The position numbers were made by a program, and so were the translations under genes. DNA of 47,585 bases from CAZUZD01 sp964624465 (GTDB lineage: Bacteria > Planctomycetota > Planctomycetia > Isosphaerales > Isosphaeraceae): contig CAZUZD010000012.1 of assembly GCA_964624465.1 (NCBI GenBank), positions 1 through 47,585 of the forward strand, given 5' to 3'. Below, one piece after another: positions 8,841-17,123 of the stretch; positions within the stretch are counted from its first letter, which is position 1; the number at the start of each line of letters is the position of its first letter. Below the pieces are notes generated by a model, which saw only the letters and a program-made list of their open reading frames with translations, had not been told where the DNA came from and ran no database searches.

Positions 8841-11087
8841 ATGAGCATCACGGAATCGACCTCCACCAGCCTGGCTCCGGTCAGCTCGTACCACCCGCCG
8901 GTGGAGGTGCTGCCGCCCGGCTCGATGGTGGGGGCCGCGCTGGCGACCACCCGGCCCGCCGTCCTGGACGCGACGCCGGACGCCCGCAGCCTGCTCAACG
9001 CCTTCCGCCGGCGCTGGGTGCTCGCGACGCTGCTGTCGATCATCTCCAGCGCGCTGATCGGGATCGCCGCCTGGTACCTCGTCCCCCCGGCGAAGTACGA
9101 GGCCGTCTCGGTGCTGCGGGTCTCGCAGTACAAGAAGGGGTTCATCTTCGACCCGCGCAACGATGAGGCCGACTTCCGCACGCTCCAGGCGTCGACGGTC
9201 GCCGCCATCAAGAACCAGAACACCCTGCGACGCGCCCTGCGACTGCCCGGCATCGCCAAGCTGCCGACGGTCGTCGACCAGATCGACGCGGTCGACTGGC
9301 TCGAGAAGCAGCTCAAGGTCGACGTGATCGGCAACTCGGAATTCGTCGCGGTGCTGCTCAGCGGCGACCGCCCGGATGACCTGGCCGCGATCGTCAACGC
9401 CGTCGTCGACTCGTTCATCGAGCTCGGCCCCAAGGGTGAGGCCGGCGAGCGCCAGGCCCGCCTGCAGCGGCTCCGCAAGCTCAAGGACGAGTACGAGGAC
9501 ACGCTCAAGAGCCAGCGCAACCGTTTCAAGGAGCTGGCCGAGCAGATCGGCGTCTCCGACACCAAGGCGCTCTCCTACGCCCAGCAGTTCAAGCAGCAGG
9601 AAGTGGGCATGGCCCGCACCCAGCTCCTGCAGGCGCAGGCCGACCTCCGCCGGTTCAAGGCCGACCTGGACGTCCTCGAGAACAACCTGACCGAGAACCG
9701 CGGCAACGCGGTCGACACCGAGCGGCAGCTCGACCTGGCCGTCGAGAGCGACCCGACCTTCGTGCAGGCCTCGCAGCAGGTGGCGTCGCTCCAGGACCGC
9801 TGGCGCGAGATCAGCCGCCTGAACGCGAACCGCAACGACCCGACGATCGTGAAGGCCCGGCGCAACTTCGAATCGGCCGCCGCCAACCTCGAGCGGCTCC
9901 GCGGCGACCTGCGTCGCAAGGCCGCCGAGACCGTCCGGGGCGGCCAGCGCGATGAGCAGGCCGAGGCCGTCGCCCGCCTCAACGGTCAGATCCAGGCGAC
10001 CGAGACCTTCATCCGCACGATCCAGGAGCACATCGGCCAGCTCGGCGAGGACTCCAACCAGATCGCCGTCAAGGGCCAGGACATCGAGACCGAGCGCGAG
10101 ACGATCAGCGTCGTCAGCTCGGTCACCCAGCGGATCAAGAGCGAGATCGAGGCGATGGACGTCGAGAAGGACGCCCCCGACCGGATCTCGGTCTACTCGC
10201 AGGCCACGCCGCCCAAGATCAAGGACGAGATGCGCAAGTACAAGATCGTCGGCGCCACCTCGATCGGGGCCCTGCTCTCGGTCCTGCTCGGCGTCACGTT
10301 CTGGGAGTATCGGGCCCGCCGCGTCAGCACCACCGATGAGGTCGTCCGCGGCCTCGGCATGCGGCTGGTCGGCTCGCTGCCCGTGATGCCCGAGAAGTCG
10401 AAGGTCGTTACCGACCGCCGCTGGCAGAGCATGTTCGTCGAGAGCGTCGACGCCATGCGGGCCGTGCTGCTGCACGCGTCCAAGAACGAGACCATGAAGG
10501 TCGTGCTGATCACCAGCGCCGTCAAGGGCGAGGGCAAGACGACCCTGTCGTGCCACCTGGCCACCAGCATGGCCCGCGCCGGCCGCCGGACCCTGCTGGT
10601 CGACTGCGACCTCCGCAACCCGGCCGCCCACCGCCTGTTCGACCTCTCGGTCAACCCGGGCCTGTGCGACTTCCTGCGGGGCGATGCCGAGATCCTGGAC
10701 CTGATCCAGACCACGCCGGCCGCCAACCTCAGCATCCTCCCGGCCGGCCGGTCGGACCCGATCTCGCTGCAGGCGCTGGCTCAGGACGGACTGCGGAGCG
10801 TGTTCACCGAGCTCCGCGACCACTACGACTTCATCATCGTCGACTCGGCGCCCGTGCTGCCCGTCGCCGACACGCTGCTCATCTGCCCGAACGTCGACGG
10901 CGTGCTGTTCTCGGTGCTCCGTGACGTCAGCCGCCTGCCAAGCGTGTACGCGGCCTACGAGCGGTTGACTCAGATGGGGACCAAGCTCCTCGGCGCGGTG
11001 GTGACCGGGGTGCAGTACGGCCGCTACGGCGACGAGTACTACTACTACGGTAGCCAGAACAACAACAAGGCGGAGGGCGCGGCCTGA
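8841..11087 (+). CDS. wzc: Wzc-type polysaccharide co-polymerase with C-terminal tyrosine autokinase (BY-kinase)
   Basis: The 748-residue protein joins an N-terminal Wzz-like chain-length domain, with a first membrane segment around residues 58-80, to a long periplasmic coiled coil. A second membrane segment (VGATSIGALLSVLLGVTF) follows, then a cytoplasmic bacterial tyrosine kinase. Kinase motifs are Walker A GEGKTT (563-568), Walker A' LLVDCDLRNP (about 585-594) and Walker B FIIVDSAP (664-671). The tail carries six tyrosines (YGRYGDEYYYYG), the usual autophosphorylation cluster. Such proteins set polymer length and couple synthesis to export at the inner membrane. The ATG at 8841 was chosen although the frame is open to an ATG at 8766: the 25 extra codons use many A/T-ending codons unlike the rest. 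Neither start has a strong ribosome-binding site. It lies between exosortase and epsI on the same strand. Confidence 0.93.
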   Translation: MSITESTSTSLAPVSSYHPPVEVLPPGSMVGAALATTRPAVLDATPDARSLLNAFRRRWVLATLLSIISSALIGIAAWYLVPPAKYEAVSVLRVSQYKKGFIFDPRNDEADFRTLQASTVAAIKNQNTLRRALRLPGIAKLPTVVDQIDAVDWLEKQLKVDVIGNSEFVAVLLSGDRPDDLAAIVNAVVDSFIELGPKGEAGERQARLQRLRKLKDEYEDTLKSQRNRFKELAEQIGVSDTKALSYAQQFKQQEVGMARTQLLQAQADLRRFKADLDVLENNLTENRGNAVDTERQLDLAVESDPTFVQASQQVASLQDRWREISRLNANRNDPTIVKARRNFESAAANLERLRGDLRRKAAETVRGGQRDEQAEAVARLNGQIQATETFIRTIQEHIGQLGEDSNQIAVKGQDIETERETISVVSSVTQRIKSEIEAMDVEKDAPDRISVYSQATPPKIKDEMRKYKIVGATSIGALLSVLLGVTFWEYRARRVSTTDEVVRGLGMRLVGSLPVMPEKSKVVTDRRWQSMFVESVDAMRAVLLHASKNETMKVVLITSAVKGEGKTTLSCHLATSMARAGRRTLLVDCDLRNPAAHRLFDLSVNPGLCDFLRGDAEILDLIQTTPAANLSILPAGRSDPISLQALAQDGLRSVFTELRDHYDFIIVDSAPVLPVADTLLICPNVDGVLFSVLRDVSRLPSVYAAYERLTQMGTKLLGAVVTGVQYGRYGDEYYYYGSQNNNKAEGAA

Positions 11088-11206
11088 TCCCAGGCGCCCA
11101 CCCTCCGAGGTTCCCCACGACTGCCCCGCCGGCTCCGAATTCGGACCTGCGGGGCGGCCGCTTTGGGGCTGATCCGGATCGACATCTCCCTTGAGGATAT
11201 GCTCCC

Positions 11207-11872
11207 GTGCGATCGATCCCCGCCCTGGCCGCCCTGGCCCTGCTGCTGTCCGCCGGCGTCGTTCACGGCCTCTGGACCGAGCGCTGGGCGCGCTCCAAGG
11301 CGATCGACGTCTGGACCAAGGAACTCGAGAAGGTCCCGACCAGCTTCGGAGACTGGGAATCGACGTCCCAGGAGCTCGACAAGGATGTGCTCGAAGCCGG
11401 TGAGATCGATGGTTATCTGATGCGACGCTACCGGAACACCCGGAACGACCAGGCGATCGACGTGCTGATCGTCTGCGGCCGCCCCGGTCCGATCTCGGTG
11501 CACACGCCCGAGGCCTGCTACGGCGGCTCGGGGTACGTGGCCACCGAGAAGGCCAAGCTCGTGCCGGCCAACCCTGCCGTGGCCGCCGAGTACTGGCCGA
11601 CCGCCGACGACTTCTGGGCGATCGACTTCTCCAAGGAGGAGGCGACCCGCACCGAGAAGCTCCGGATCCTCTATGCCTGGAACACGGGCTCGGGCTGGAA
11701 GGGTGCCAGCCGCGCCCGCTTCGAGTTCGCCGGCTCGCCGGCGCTCTACAAGATGTACATCGTGCGAGTCCTCGGCGACCAGGCGCCCGACCTCTCGTCC
11801 TCGGACCCGTCGATCGAGTTCGTCCGGGAGTTCCTGCCGGTCCTCGACGAGACGCTCAAGCCGACCGGCTGA
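11207..11872 (+). CDS. epsI: Exosortase-associated EpsI family protein
   Basis: This 221-residue protein starts with a hydrophobic segment (residues 3-21), probably a signal anchor that puts the rest outside the inner membrane. The EpsI (DUF3485) signature VHTPEACYGGSGY lies at residues 98-110, with the family's conserved Cys104. EpsI proteins are encoded beside or fused to exosortases in exopolysaccharide loci; their reaction is not firmly established. The start is the GTG at 11207, with GAGG 10 bases upstream (11193-11196). It is 119 bases downstream of the kinase gene, which lets them share a transcript. A very strong hairpin follows at 11930-11986, so epsI appears to end the exosortase-wzc-epsI unit. 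Confidence 0.9.
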   Translation: MRSIPALAALALLLSAGVVHGLWTERWARSKAIDVWTKELEKVPTSFGDWESTSQELDKDVLEAGEIDGYLMRRYRNTRNDQAIDVLIVCGRPGPISVHTPEACYGGSGYVATEKAKLVPANPAVAAEYWPTADDFWAIDFSKEEATRTEKLRILYAWNTGSGWKGASRARFEFAGSPALYKMYIVRVLGDQAPDLSSSDPSIEFVREFLPVLDETLKPTG

Positions 11873-11929
11873 GCGGTCCCGCTCAGCGGGCTGCGACCGG
11901 ACCGGTCCGCCCGGCCATCGCACCCCCAC

Positions 11930-11986
11930 CCTGGAATGCGAACGGCCCGGCTCCCGAGAGGGAGGCCGGGCCGTTCGCATTCCAGG
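11930..11986. terminator. Very long perfect hairpin after epsI
   Basis: A 22-base perfect stem (left arm starts CCTGGAATGCGAACGG, right arm ends CCGTTCGCATTCCAGG) continues as TCCC/GGGA across a one-base bulge to a GAGA loop. It sits 57 bases after the epsI stop. There is no T-run. Confidence 0.65.
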
Positions 11987-12263
11987 CCCATCGATCGCAC
12001 GCGGGCCGGGATCCAGCGCGGGAGTCTTGCTCGCTGCCCACGAGCGAGCTGGCCCCTGCCCGGTCCGGGAGTTCGTGGCCCGACCCGGAGCAGCCCGTCC
12101 GGTGGTGGGGGATCGATCGGGCCACCGGCTGGTGCCGGATTCGAGGGACACGGTGACGGTCGCGTCCAGCCCGCGCACCCAGGGGGGGCGGAGGCGTTGC
12201 CGACCGTTCGCCGCTCGAATCGTGCCCGTTCCGGAGGGCCGAGGGCGGCAGTCGAGGCGCATG

Positions 12264-12299
12264 CAAAACGCCTCAGGCTCCGGGATGGAGCCTGAGGCG
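12264..12299 (-). terminator. Rho-independent terminator of the sugar transferase gene
   Basis: Read on the minus strand, a perfect 13-base stem (CGCCTCAGGCTCC / GGAGCCTGAGGCG) with a 5-base loop is followed at once by TTTT. It lies 42 bases after the sugar transferase stop. This is the best-formed intrinsic terminator in the window. Confidence 0.8.
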
Positions 12300-12340
12300 C
12301 TGATGCGGAGACGGCGGTGAGGGCCGGGCGGGGAGCCGGG

Positions 12341-13132
12341 TCAGCTCACCGAGGACGTCAGGAGGGTCGGCACGATCGCATCGGACTCCACCGGCACCGT
12401 CACGGAGCTGGCCGCGGGGGCGGTGCTGGTGAGCGCCGAGGCCGGGGTGGAGAGCCAGAGCACCTTGCGGATGGTCGGGAACGAGAGGCCGACGATCTTC
12501 AGGGCGGTGCCGACCACGATCCGGAGGTCGAGGCCCAGGCTGATGGTCTGCACGTAGTGGAGGTCGTAAGCGACCTTCTCGCGAACGCCCTCGATGTGCT
12601 CGTCGGGCGGCAGCTGAATCTGGGCCAGACCGGTGATGCCCGGCCGCACCAGCAGGCGGTCACGGTAAGCCGGGATCACCTTCTCGAGCTGGACGACGAA
12701 CTCGGGACGCTCGGGCCGGGGACCGACGATGCTCATGTCGCCGCGGATCACGTTCCAGAGCTGCGGCAGTTCATCGAGGTGCGACTTGCGGAGGAAGCGG
12801 CCGAGCGGGGTGACGCGGGGGTCGTCGGTGGTGGCCCACTTCGGCCCGGTGTGGCGCTCGCAGTCCTGGAACATGGTGCGGAACTTGTAGATCCGGAACG
12901 AGCGGCCATTCAGGCCGAGCCGGACCTGGGCGTAGATCGCGGGTCCCTCGGAGGTCAGCTTGACCAGGGCCATCAGCAGCAGGAGCAGCGGGAAGGTGAG
13001 GGCCAGCAAGGTGGACGCGAAGACCACGTCCACCACATGCTTCACACCCCGGTACAGCGTCCGATCGGAACCCCTCGTCAGCGCGCGAGTGGAGCTTCCA
13101 GATTCAGCGGCTGTAGCGGACTCGGGTCGCAT
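12341..13132 (-). CDS. Priming sugar-phosphate transferase (bacterial sugar transferase, monotopic PGT type)
   Basis: The 263-residue enzyme belongs to the family that moves a sugar 1-phosphate from a UDP-sugar onto undecaprenyl phosphate, the first committed step of repeat-unit assembly. It has a single hydrophobic membrane helix (about residues 35-60, VVFASTLLALTFPLLLLLMA). The conserved block KFRTM lies at 83-87, and the essential Asp-Glu pair at 120-121 in KSHLDELPQLWNVIRGDMS. The phosphate-binding VGPRPERPEF and the late RPGITGLAQI are also present. It lacks the extra N-terminal membrane domain of WbaP/WcaJ, so it is the short PglC-like form. The ATG at 13132 is chosen because GGAG stands 9 bases upstream; the frame continues 15 codons further without one. 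Transcription probably starts at the promoter near 13330-13357, giving a leader of about 190 bases, and ends at 12264-12299. The sugar transferred cannot be told from sequence. Confidence 0.92.
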   Translation of the reverse strand: MRPESATAAESGSSTRALTRGSDRTLYRGVKHVVDVVFASTLLALTFPLLLLLMALVKLTSEGPAIYAQVRLGLNGRSFRIYKFRTMFQDCERHTGPKWATTDDPRVTPLGRFLRKSHLDELPQLWNVIRGDMSIVGPRPERPEFVVQLEKVIPAYRDRLLVRPGITGLAQIQLPPDEHIEGVREKVAYDLHYVQTISLGLDLRIVVGTALKIVGLSFPTIRKVLWLSTPASALTSTAPAASSVTVPVESDAIVPTLLTSSVS

Positions 13133-13329
13133 CGTAAACAACTCCAGGTCGGAGATCGTCCCGCAAGGCGCTGGCACGCGGCCTCGAGGGCATGGGGGGT
13201 CGGTATACCGGCCGGTCGCGAGTTCAAGAAGTGCTGCGACGGAAATTTCGAGACGGCCACAGGATCGCGGGTGGCACCGGAGCAGGTCGAGAGGATGCTT
13301 GTCCGAAGAGCCTATGAGTTCAGCTGCTC

Positions 13330-13357
13330 ACTATAATCCCGATCCATGCGATCTCAA
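13330..13357 (-). promoter_or_regulatory. Sigma-70-like promoter for the sugar transferase gene
   Basis: On the minus strand TTGAGA (13357-13352) and TATAGT (13335-13330) are spaced by 16 bases; each matches consensus at five of six positions. It lies in an A/T-richer patch about 200 bases before the sugar transferase ATG. No gene lies between. Confidence 0.45.
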
Positions 13358-13808
13358 AACGAATCCGCCGTCGCACCCGCATTTGCCGACTGACCGGGTC
13401 CCGCGTTGCCCCGCCGCAACATAGCAGCGGTCGCTGGCGAGAGGGCGAGCAGCCTGCATCCCTGATGCCGTCGCGGCCTTCAGAATCATTAGTGGCCCGC
13501 ACGCCGGGCGTGACCGACGTGTCCCACAGATTCGGCGCGACCCACACCGCCGTCGGTCCAGGAGGTGGCCCGATCGGCGTCGGCCGGACCCGTCCGGAGA
13601 GTCTATCAGAAACCCTGGCCGGTGCCGGATCAATTTGGATGGCCGTGAGGAATCCGAGCCGCCCCCGGCCCCCCTTCCCTCCCCGACCGACCGGTCGCGG
13701 GCGTTGCCCTGGCCGGGGGGATCGGCACCAACGCGAACCGGCCACCATCCCTCCGGCGATCGGGCCGGAGGAATTGTGGCCGGTGGTTCGGGCGCGGCGG
13801 GGCCGGGC
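13358..13808. other. Intergenic region between sugar transferase promoter and XRE gene
   Basis: No gene, hairpin or clear repeat was found in these 451 bases. Open frames on both strands are Arg/Gly/Pro-rich and lack ribosome-binding sites. Confidence 0.5.
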
Positions 13809-14249
13809 TCAGGCGAGGTCGCGGGCCTCTTCGGGCAGCAGCCGATAGGTTTCCTCGACGATGCGGGCCACGGCGTCCCGGAGCGGGGAGTTGAGCAGGA
13901 CGCGGAACTTCCGCTCGAGCTCGAAGTCGCGGAGCCAGCCGTTCGGGGTGGTCGATACCCCCTCGACGCCCTCGAGCGCCGAGGTGCCGAGCACCGGACG
14001 GCTCACGGCCGCCGACGGCTCGCTGGTCGGCGTCTCGACGCTCAGCTCGGCCTGCTCCGACAGCAGGTTCTCGGGCGAGACGCCCAGCGCCCGGGCGATC
14101 CGTCGCAGGGTGGCCGCGCGGGGCAGCCCGGTCTTGCCGCTCTCGATCTGGTAGAGCGCCGTCCGCGAGATGTTCGCGCGGTTGGCCAGATCATCGGGGC
14201 CCCAACCCTTGGCATAGCGGAGGTGGCGAATTCGTTGTGCGAGTTTCAT
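13809..14249 (-). CDS. XRE-family helix-turn-helix transcriptional regulator
   Basis: The 146-residue product has an N-terminal Cro/CI-type helix-turn-helix over residues 1-60. LAQRIRHLRYAKGW leads into DDLANRANISRTALYQIESG (the recognition helix) and LRRIARALGVSPENLL. The remaining 85 residues are a linker and a helical C-terminal part (WLRDFELERKFRVLL and a second helix) that could dimerise or sense a ligand; it matches no family I can name. The ATG at 14249 is chosen because it starts the HTH cleanly and has AGGG about 9 bases upstream; an upstream in-frame ATG at 14300 would add 17 residues without similarity. It is transcribed alone. Being close to the polysaccharide genes and 2 kb from parAB, it could regulate either; nothing in the sequence decides this. 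Confidence 0.85.
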   Translation of the reverse strand: MKLAQRIRHLRYAKGWGPDDLANRANISRTALYQIESGKTGLPRAATLRRIARALGVSPENLLSEQAELSVETPTSEPSAAVSRPVLGTSALEGVEGVSTTPNGWLRDFELERKFRVLLNSPLRDAVARIVEETYRLLPEEARDLA

Positions 14250-14990
14250 CTGGGTCACCCTGGCAGCGAGAAAGACTCTGATCATCCTGAACCGTGTCAC
14301 TAACGATCACGGACTGACAAACGCATCTGGGCCACGACGAACCGGACCAATCGAACCGAACCAAGCACGGGAAGGGACTTTGACGGTGCGGATCAAACGT
14401 CGAACGACAGCAGCATAGCTCTTCGACACCAGGCCAGGGGACCGGCCGACGCCGGACGTTGCGACCCGGGAACGGGTCCGATCAGGACGGCAAGATCCGC
14501 CCTTGACAGAATAGTCTATCTGTGCGGCCGCACCGAGCAAGGAAAAATCCTCTAAAATCATCACCCAGGGCCTGAAGTGTTCCGATTGTCCGGGCCCTTC
14601 CCTGCAAATCCGAACCCAACCCGTCACAATTCGATTCGCCGGGACACCCGGGTTGGTTCACATCGGGTCGGATCCGCGGCCCGCGGCGGGGTGCCGGTCG
14701 TAGCGATCGCGCCACGCGAATCCAATTTTCTCGATGTACCCCCTGTCACGTTTGCTCAGGGTTCGGGTATAGCAGGAGAAATTCCAGTTCCGGCCGGGGA
14801 TCCACGGCGACGTGTCCCCTGCTCCTGTCCGATGCCGGTACGGGAATCTGCTCCGGATCCGCCACGGTCGTGGCGGTTGCACCCGCGTCCTGATCCCTGC
14901 CGGCGTCGGTTTGCTGCGGCTCTGCGTGTGAGCTCGGGTGCTGCTCGCCCACCCCCTGTCCGACACCTCCGGTCCGAGGCTCCGGCCAAT
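14250..14990. other. Long intergenic region between divergent XRE and hypothetical genes
   Basis: These 741 bases show no convincing gene. A TTGACA hexamer at about 14513 overlaps a weak palindrome ACAGA-N8-TCTGT (14515-14532), but no matching -10 was found. The frame of the downstream gene is open through much of this region, yet it is Arg/Pro/Ser-rich and looks untranslated. Confidence 0.5.
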
Positions 14991-15629
14991 ATGGCAGATT
15001 GGCACCAAGACTCCGGTCGGTCGGCCACCCCTTCCACGGGCGGCGAGGAGGCGACCTGGATCGTCTCCCAGCTCCAGGGGACCCGTCCGTACCGCGTCGG
15101 CGAGCCGTACCGACCAGGCCAGCCGCCCCCGCATGACGGGGCCCTGCTCACGCTCGATCGGCTCGGCTACAGCCTGGTGATCGTGCAGTCGGCGCTCGTG
15201 GATTCGCAGATCGAGACGATCCGCCAGGCCACCATGGAGCTGGCGCTGATCGTCGAGGACCCCCTGGTCGTGCTGGCGTACCGGTTCGGGACCGACGTCC
15301 CCTGGGAGTCGGTGCCCTACGCCTGGCCGCTGGCGACGGCCGCGGCCCGCAACCGGGTGCTGCCCCCGGCCCGCACCGGCGTCGACGCCCGAGCCCTGCT
15401 CTGGATCACCCTGGTGGATTCCGACACCGGTCTGATCGCCGCCCAGCGCGGCATCGTCCTGGAGCCCGGCTTCACCGCCGCCCTCAACGAGTCGATCCGC
15501 AAGCAGGTGCGGACGGCCTTCGACGGCAACGCCTACGTCAGCGCCATCAGCCGGGTCTACATCAACCATCCCGACGTCACCACCCTGGTGGCGCAGCGGG
15601 CCCTGATCCGGACCAGCAGCGCCCACTGA
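14991..15629 (+). CDS. Hypothetical protein of 212 residues, unrecognised
   Basis: I do not recognise a family. The first 45 residues are polar and low in structure (DSGRSATPSTGGEEATW), followed by a folded-looking part with alternating strands and helices. Recognisable stretches are LLTLDRLGYSLVIVQSAL (about 65-82), ETIRQATMELALIVEDPLVV, and ALLWITLVDSDTGLIAAQRG (about 145-165). There are no membrane segments or signal peptide. The ATG at 14991 is chosen because GC-rich codon use typical of genes begins there and CGAGG lies 11 bases upstream. It precedes parA by 657 bases on the same strand; a hairpin at 15673-15696 separates them. The function cannot be stated. Confidence 0.65.
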   Translation: MADWHQDSGRSATPSTGGEEATWIVSQLQGTRPYRVGEPYRPGQPPPHDGALLTLDRLGYSLVIVQSALVDSQIETIRQATMELALIVEDPLVVLAYRFGTDVPWESVPYAWPLATAAARNRVLPPARTGVDARALLWITLVDSDTGLIAAQRGIVLEPGFTAALNESIRKQVRTAFDGNAYVSAISRVYINHPDVTTLVAQRALIRTSSAH

Positions 15630-15672
15630 GCCGCCGCCTCCCCCCGGCCCGACCGGTCCCCCTCGCCCGGTC

Positions 15673-15696
15673 GCATGTTGCCAAATGGCCACATGC
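15673..15696. repeat. Near-perfect inverted repeat downstream of the hypothetical gene
   Basis: GCATGTTGCC and GGCCACATGC flank AAAT and pair at nine of ten positions. It begins 44 bases after the hypothetical gene's stop. It could be a terminator without T-run or a protein-binding site of the adjacent partition locus. Confidence 0.4.
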
Positions 15697-16067
15697 CAGC
15701 GTCGATGCCCGGCGCACCGTCGGCGCAAACTTCCTGATGCGTGGAGCCGTGATCGGGGCCGGACGACGCCGTCCAGTCACCGGGCACTCCCGCACATTCC
15801 GCGTTCCACCCGCCCGCTTCCGGGCGCCGGGACGGCGCCTGGGCAGGCGGGCTCGTCCCGATCGCCGGCGGTCGGAGGTGGGGAATCGGGCCAATCCGCA
15901 TCCGGGATGAACCCCGGTGCGCGCCCGGCATCGGGCGCGCCCGACCGCGAGGCTGCGCATCCCGGTGCCGGCGAACCGGCAGCCGCCCCCCTGCTCTGCC
16001 CATCAGGGTGGGCGCCGGGCATGGCCCCCGGCTCCGCCGAGGGTGCTCGTTCCCTGGAACGGCGGGA

Positions 16068-16086
16068 CGTCTGCAAATTGCAGACG
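16068..16086. promoter_or_regulatory. Candidate parS-like palindrome, copy 1
   Basis: CGTCTGCAAATTGCAGACG is a perfect 19-base inverted repeat (nine-base arms around one A), 201 bases before parA. It is the most complete copy of a motif found four times around parAB/repA and once at 45 kb. An A/T-containing palindrome of this size is rare in such GC-rich DNA. Confidence 0.6.
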
Positions 16087-16186
16087 GGGGGTCGAGGTGG
16101 CGGGCGCCTGGCCTTCGATCGGGTGGCCTGGGGAGGGTGCGCGGGCGTGGTCGGATGGGCCTGGCGGGCATCCGATCGGGCGGCGC

Positions 16187-16199
16187 CTGCAAATTGCAG
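16187..16199. promoter_or_regulatory. Candidate parS-like palindrome, copy 2
   Basis: The 13-base core CTGCAAATTGCAG lies 88 bases before parA and about 119 bases (centre to centre) from copy 1. Its position also suits autoregulation of parAB by ParA or ParB. Confidence 0.6.
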
Positions 16200-16286
16200 C
16201 CAGGGGCGCCCGGGGGCCGATATCGGACTGCGACGGGATGGATGATTTCGGGTCCGTTCGGTCTTCCGGGAAAGGCGGCCAGAGCT

Positions 16287-17123
16287 ATGGAAGGCATCGT
16301 GCTGACGGTCTGTCAGCGCAAGGGCGGCGTCGGGCGCTCGACGCTGCTGTTCAACCTGGCCGGGGCATTCGCCCGGCGGAACCTCAAGACGTTGCTGGTG
16401 GACCTCGACCCGCAGGCGAGCCTGACGCAGGTCTGCCTCGGCCCCGAGGCGGTCGACACCATGCCCGCCTCGCAGACGGTGGCGGCCGTGCTCGGCGACG
16501 AGCTGATCGGCTCGTCGCGCAGCCTGGTGCGGCCCACCGACATCGCCGGCATCGACCTGATGCCCGGCTCCAACGCGATGTCGAAGTTCAACTTCCCCGA
16601 GCCCGAGAAGACCGGCGACCTGCAGGACACCCTGAAGGGCGCCCTCGACGAGCTGCGGGGCGATTACTCGATCATCCTCTGCGACACCCCGCCGAGCCTG
16701 GAAACCCTCTCGTGGGTCCCGGCCGTCGCCGCCGACGTGGCGCTCACGCCCACGCCGGCCGAGCCGCTGGCCGTGCAGGAGCTGACGCACGCCGCGCGGT
16801 TCCTGGAGCGGGTGCGCTGGGCCCGTAATCCGCAGCTCGTGTGGGTGGGCGTGGTGCTGACCATGTTCCAGCCGAAGCTGGCGATCCACGACGCCTACTC
16901 GAAGGCGATGCGCGAGGCGTACGGCGACCTGGTGTTCGACCAGCCCGTGCCCTACAACGTCGCGTTCAAGGAGTGCGTGATGGCCCGCAAGCCGCTGGCC
17001 CAGTACAAGCCCAAGGGGGCGCCGGCCAAGGCGATCGACGTGCTGGCCGAGGAGCTGATCGTGCGCATCTCCCGGCTCAAGGGCCGGAACATCGCGGCGG
17101 GTGGACGGGAGGAGGCGGCCTGA
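16287..17123 (+). CDS. parA: ParA-family partition ATPase with an arginine in the P-loop
   Basis: This 278-residue protein is a ParA/Soj-type ATPase that moves or positions replicon copies together with ParB. It has no N-terminal HTH extension, so it resembles the short (Soj-like or type Ib) form. The deviant Walker A reads KGGVGRST (residues 12-19): the signature Lys12 is present, but the usual P-loop Lys at position 17 is Arg (codon CGC). Walker A' LLVDLDPQASL is at about 36-46, and Walker B IILCDTPPSLETL is intact. The ATG at 16287 has AAAGG 12 bases upstream. The stop overlaps the parB start by one base (TGATG), so the two are translationally coupled. Two palindromes upstream may be the partition or operator sites. 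An Arg P-loop could weaken nucleotide hydrolysis; this is inference. Confidence 0.93.
   Translation: MEGIVLTVCQRKGGVGRSTLLFNLAGAFARRNLKTLLVDLDPQASLTQVCLGPEAVDTMPASQTVAAVLGDELIGSSRSLVRPTDIAGIDLMPGSNAMSKFNFPEPEKTGDLQDTLKGALDELRGDYSIILCDTPPSLETLSWVPAVAADVALTPTPAEPLAVQELTHAARFLERVRWARNPQLVWVGVVLTMFQPKLAIHDAYSKAMREAYGDLVFDQPVPYNVAFKECVMARKPLAQYKPKGAPAKAIDVLAEELIVRISRLKGRNIAAGGREEAA

Larger units (their letters stand above)
11873..12340. other. Convergent intergenic region between epsI and the sugar transferase
   Basis: These 468 bases hold no gene. Besides the terminators at 11930-11986 and 12264-12299 there is a smaller hairpin at 12029-12049 (GCTCGCT / AGCGAGC). Three hairpins in one convergent gap suggest strong transcriptional insulation. 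Confidence 0.6.
15697..16286. other. Region upstream of parA carrying partition-site palindromes
   Basis: No gene is visible in these 590 bases. They carry two of the five copies of the CTGCAAATTGCAG palindrome (16068-16086 and 16187-16199). The rest is very GC-rich without clear repeats. Confidence 0.5.

Noticed and set aside
8448..10823. 791-codon open frame antisense to wzc
   Set aside because: It is a shadow of the kinase gene, which has all its catalytic motifs on the plus strand.
13320..13848. Small genes in the gap between sugar transferase and XRE gene
   Set aside because: Candidate frames are Pro/Arg/Gly-rich, lack ribosome-binding sites and show no fold-like pattern.
14513..14532. 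TTGACA as a promoter for the 212-residue gene
   Set aside because: No -10 hexamer stands at a workable distance and the gene starts nearly 480 bases further on.
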